From: Patiria pectinifera
Lineage: Eukaryota; Echinodermata; Asteroidea; Valvatida; Asterinidae
Direction: 5' to 3'
NCBI GenBank assembly: GCA_029964075.1
Contig: CM057142.1
Span: 6,339,770-6,403,769, forward strand
Length of the DNA: 64,000 nucleotides
Part shown: positions 61,991-64,000 of the stretch, in pieces
Numbering within the stretch: position 1 is the first letter of the stretch
Layout of the letters: each line of letters opens with the position of its first letter
Notes under the pieces: model-generated
Database searches by the model: none
What the model saw: the letters and a program-made list of their open reading frames with translations, nothing else
Told to the model about the DNA's origin: nothing
Translations under genes and position numbers: made by a program

Positions 61991-62752
61991 TTCTGTTTGA
62001 AAACATATTAGCAATAATGAAGGTGATTAAACTTTATAAACAATGCAGAGACTACAATGTCAACATTTGCAGAGAAGAAGGCTACTCGGCTGATGATTTG
62101 CATATCTCCTTATTTTTTTTCTCAAGTTGTTGTTCTATTTGGCAGGGTTGGAGCTCAATGTACATGTATATAGCTTTTTCTTTTCCAGATGTTCCTTTTT
62201 TTTTTGCAATTGTAATGGACAAAGCCAGACATATGCTAGCCACTTGACCTCCATTGCCAGCTAGCTCACACTTGTGCACATTCATATAAAAATAGTCGAA
62301 ATTCATGCCATGCAGTCTGCACTCATTACGAACACATTGTCGTAAAGGTTAATATCTACACATTTCTATACAAAACCCCCTACCACGGGGGATCGTGTAC
62401 AAAATATCAGAGGCTTATTTATTACTCCCCCGATCATGCTCAATTCAATTCGGCAGCGACCGCAAGCCCATTCTAAAAAATTTGTTAAGACAAGATCAAG
62501 GTACCAACTTTTACGACAACGTGCTAGTAATGCTGTAACAAATTACAGAGGGCATAATAAATAGTTATATTCAAACTCGTATGATGGAAGAATAAACAGT
62601 CATAATCGATGGAAATAGAGCTTAAAGCTTGATTGAAATAGATTCTTTAACTGTGGAGCCATCCTGAATCATCCCATGCACATGCTCCAATAACAATGTA
62701 GGCCGACATGGCTGGCATAGAGAAAAGTTAACTTTTTCATCTGAGTTTGCAT
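61991..62752. other. intergenic, no gene seen
   Basis: Contains TACATGTA words and a relatively complex patch at 62390-62700 with several AT-rich transcription-factor-like words. No gene or clear repeat. Confidence 0.3.
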
Positions 62753-62893
62753 GGGTGCCATACCTATGTTTCCCAAAACCTATGTTCCCCAACCCTAAAC
62801 CCTAACCCTAACCATCTAACCTTAACCCTAACCCTAACCCTAACCCTAACCATTTTGGGGAACATAGGTATTGGGGAACATCTGGTAGACCCC
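62753..62893 (-). mobile_element. telomere-core mini-element, subfamily 2, copy T4
   Basis: A 141-bp element with CCCTAA repeats (about 62791-62850) between arms of CTATGTTCCCC words and the inverse GGGGAACATAGG. Its inverse starts GGGGTCTACC and ends GGTATGGCACC, matching T1. Flanked by GTTTGCAT (62745-62752 and 62894-62901). Confidence 0.92.
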
Positions 62894-62901
62894 GTTTGCA
62901 T

Positions 62902-64000
62902 TTGTCATAACATGTGTACATTAAACATATTCTAAGCATGCACTAGAGGTGCTTTACGAACAAGTTTTAGTTTCCGTGTGGCCAAAGCTGTTGGAGCATT
63001 TTTTTTTCGCAGACTGTGTGGAGGTAGCGGAGGGAGTGCATTGCGTGAGTCAGTAGGATGCAACAGCCTTGAGTGTATGTGACTGGGAGGGAGACTTGCT
63101 GATTATGCTATTGACAATGAACATTACTGACCATCCTGGCCTTAACGTCAACTACAAAAAAAGGAAGCACTTCTGTTCTGGTTAACTCATCGAAGGGCTA
63201 CCGTGACGGAACACAATCTGGAGGACGGGGCTGTCAGTCTTACGACTCATTGAGGATGAGATAAGAAAAGGAGTGACAAGTTTTTGGAGTAAAGCCCGGA
63301 TTAGGAGTTACGTAACTAATTAGCTTGTTGGAAGACAGATGATCCACTGGCCCAGAAGTGTTCCGTTGATTTGATGCTTCATGGTCACCCTTGTCAAGTT
63401 CTGAACCATTCGACAGAAGGAAGCGTGATGTAACTGCTCATTACTACCCAACTCTCCTCGATTTTATTTGACCAGGGGTCTGGTAATTCCCTGGACTTAA
63501 AAAAATGCGAGCGATGACGTTCTTTTCCAAGAGCTTGAGATGATGAGAGTCTTTCAGGTGAGGGTCCCACAAGGAAGATTTGTCAACTGAAGTTGACAAC
63601 CTGCAGAGTGGATGCACTTCAAGATTGCCTGGTTTCCTCGTGTTCAGCTGCGACTCGGCTAAAAGTGGAAATAGACGACCAAGGCATTTATTCAGCTCAT
63701 GAGCAGTTAACAGTTGTTTTGTTTGGTTGTGCAGCAATCGCATTTGCAATAGAAAGTGCTCTGGAAAACCAGTACATTTTGGTTTGCCACATTTCGTTTT
63801 GCGAAAAGCACTTTTTAAAAAAGTGCCAACGTTATGACTTTGATTTGAGTCTAGGCGTAAAAGAGGAACAAGTTTCTTCTTACAAGATTGTGGAAGGATT
63901 CCCACTTTTTTGGAGACAAATCCTGAGGTTGTCTGGAGTCTTCGAAAGCTGAGGAGTGGAGGTTGCAGACAGTAAAACCATACTGTGAGTTGATCTTTCT
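62902..64000. other. right edge: higher-GC sequence with overlapping frames of unknown meaning
   Basis: Two opposed frames overlap (minus 63444-63905, 153 codons; plus 63593-63952, 119 codons). Neither shows a domain or signal I recognise. The base composition is more balanced than elsewhere, so this could be near an exon or promoter of a neighbouring gene, but nothing proves it. Confidence 0.25.

Overview
The window looks like nuclear genomic DNA from a marine invertebrate deuterostome. A starfish or other echinoderm is my first guess, with hemichordate or lancelet as alternatives; this rests on overall style and no search was possible. Supporting signs are intron-rich orthologues of vertebrate genes with GT-AG splicing, AT-rich DNA packed with short non-autonomous transposons and tRNA-derived SINEs, TTAGGG-type repeats, frequent TACATGTA words and many long G or C homopolymers. 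Nothing is bacterial or viral in layout.

Two protein-coding genes can be reconstructed completely, and they stand head to head. On the minus strand, 2564-18192 carries TIMM50, the receptor subunit of the mitochondrial TIM23 import complex: nine coding exons whose phases close exactly into 404 codons. On the plus strand, 20042-45651 carries ERMARD (C6orf70 / DUF4209 family, ER membrane-associated RNA degradation): sixteen coding exons, one only 27 nt long, which close into 666 codons. About 1.85 kb separates the two start codons and must hold both promoters; it also contains a perfect 28-bp-arm hairpin and a TTAA-flanked MITE. The genes share no obvious pathway, so the arrangement says more about transcription than function.

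The left edge (1-2563) lies downstream of TIMM50 and holds a 50-bp tandem repeat, fragments of GAGACC-rich repeats and SINE-like tRNA sequences. TIMM50 introns hold repeats, including a 1.28-kb fold-back element beginning 27 bp from the exon 1 donor. ERMARD introns hold a LINE 3' end, three elements with CACCCTG-type ends, TTAA MITEs and a 12-bp minisatellite. From about 46 kb to 64 kb I find no convincing exon. That part is a mosaic of repeats and plain single-copy-looking sequence that could be regulatory.

The most unusual content is the mobile-element population. A small element (141-154 bp, four copies, two subfamilies) has a (TTAGGG)n telomere-like core between arms built from repeated CTATGTTCC words; one copy sits inside a SINE with a 6-bp target duplication. 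A 507-525-bp TTAA-flanked MITE (five copies) carries an internal near-perfect 32-bp palindrome. A pair of hAT-like elements shares termini but has interiors made of different hexanucleotides (GAGTCC or GAGTAC).
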